A stretch of 64,000 nt of DNA from Corynebacterium sp. p3-SID1145 (GTDB taxonomy: Bacteria > Actinomycetota > Actinomycetes > Mycobacteriales > Mycobacteriaceae): the NCBI GenBank assembly GCA_025144245.1, contig JALXXC010000005.1, forward strand, positions 117,742 to 181,741, written 5' to 3'. The number at the start of each line of letters is the position of its first letter. The first letter of the stretch is position 1. Both the position numbers and the translations under genes were made by a program. This document shows, one piece after another, positions 63,737-64,000 of this stretch. The notes beneath the pieces are model-generated. The model saw nothing but the letters and a program-made list of their open reading frames with translations, was not told the DNA's origin and searched no databases.

Positions 63737-64000
63737 ATGAACGATTTCGACGCTTTCATCGCTTCTGTATCCTCCCCGATGGGGATCCTGGCGGGGTTTG
63801 ACCGTCAGGTGGCGGTGCGTGCCGGCATCAACCCGCTCACGGTGCGTAAGTGGGCCCGTTTGGCGAGGGTGTATTTCGGCCCGACGCGGTTTACCCGCAA
63901 GCAACGCCACGCGGTGCGCCTGGCACGCGAAACATCGAAGTCGCTGGACCAGTTGGTCTTCATCGAATCCTGTGTGCATGGCGTTGCTGATGATGCCGGG
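63737..64000 (+). CDS. DUF222/HNH family protein, 3' end outside window
   Basis: 88 residues visible, open at the window edge. The N-terminus closely matches the protein at 18283 (NDFDAF, SPMGILAGFDRQ, YFGPTRFTRKQRHAVRLAR, TSKSLDQ). TATGGT ends 7 nt before the ATG, the same leaderless layout. The HNH domain would lie beyond the window. Confidence 0.85.
   Translation, partial: MNDFDAFIASVSSPMGILAGFDRQVAVRAGINPLTVRKWARLARVYFGPTRFTRKQRHAVRLARETSKSLDQLVFIESCVHGVADDAG

Noticed and set aside
63518-63979. Minus-strand open frame near the window end
   Set aside because: It covers the clearly homologous DUF222/HNH start on the plus strand and has no recognisable domain.

Overview
The window is a GC-rich chromosomal segment that looks like a Corynebacterium (Actinobacteria, Corynebacteriales). 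The evidence is the pentose-phosphate block tkt-tal-zwf-opcA-pgl, an actinobacterial suf operon led by SufR, an MptB-type mannosyltransferase for mycobacterial/corynebacterial lipoglycans, an actinobacterial PriA without helicase motifs, a HemH with a C-terminal cysteine cluster, and many genes that appear to start directly at the transcript 5' end. Gene order closely follows the M. tuberculosis priA-to-SPFH stretch (Rv1402 to Rv1488), so most of the window is conserved core rather than accessory DNA. No prophage, CRISPR array or complete insertion sequence was seen.

Layout. 1-11465: priA (5' part missing), def, fmt, rsmB, rpe, the riboflavin genes ribD-ribE-ribBA-ribH, a PH-like membrane protein and uvrC, all on the plus strand and often overlapping. 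11501-18100: rapZ, yvcK, whiA, then the glycolytic genes gap, pgk, tpiA, and secG. 18283-20675: a DUF222/HNH endonuclease gene and a secreted glycerophosphodiester phosphodiesterase. 20813-27534 (minus): pgl, opcA, zwf, tal, tkt, the oxidative and non-oxidative pentose-phosphate pathway. 27617-35480: a CapA-like lipoprotein, heme O/heme A synthesis (ctaB, ctaA), a quinone reductase, a two-gene ABC-2 exporter and mptB. 35683-42143: sufR-B-D-C-S-U-T, Fe-S cluster assembly. 42181-50241: an ABC-F ATPase, several small single genes and aconitase. 50441-59095: a TPM-like membrane protein, a secreted NlpC/P60 peptidoglycan hydrolase with a long regulated leader, hemH, NfeD and an SPFH protein, plus conserved unknowns. 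59149-64000: tRNA-Leu(GAG), a PEBP protein, pyrD, a lipoprotein, uppP, and the start of a second DUF222/HNH gene.

The gene content forms a consistent core: central carbon flux with NADPH supply, Fe-S assembly next to Fe-S clients (aconitase, ferrochelatase), heme and heme A synthesis, and envelope functions (MptB, NlpC/P60, UppP, CapA).

The most unusual signal is not a gene. The 11-mer GCTTATCGACG occurs 15 times exactly, on both strands (8 forward, 7 reverse), in three protein reading frames and in intergenic DNA. Nine more copies differ only at the fifth base. Roughly 0.03 copies would be expected by chance. Two copies form a perfect 15-bp inverted repeat inside an ABC transporter gene. 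It behaves like a dispersed DNA-level signal (uptake-sequence-like, or a protein-binding site) and I do not know of a description of it. Other points of interest are 18 probable leaderless genes, a GlxR-like operator and competing hairpins upstream of the NlpC/P60 gene, a strong terminator inside the suf operon, paired DnaA boxes before the DUF222/HNH genes, and the absence of ppc and acnR from the positions they occupy in C. glutamicum.
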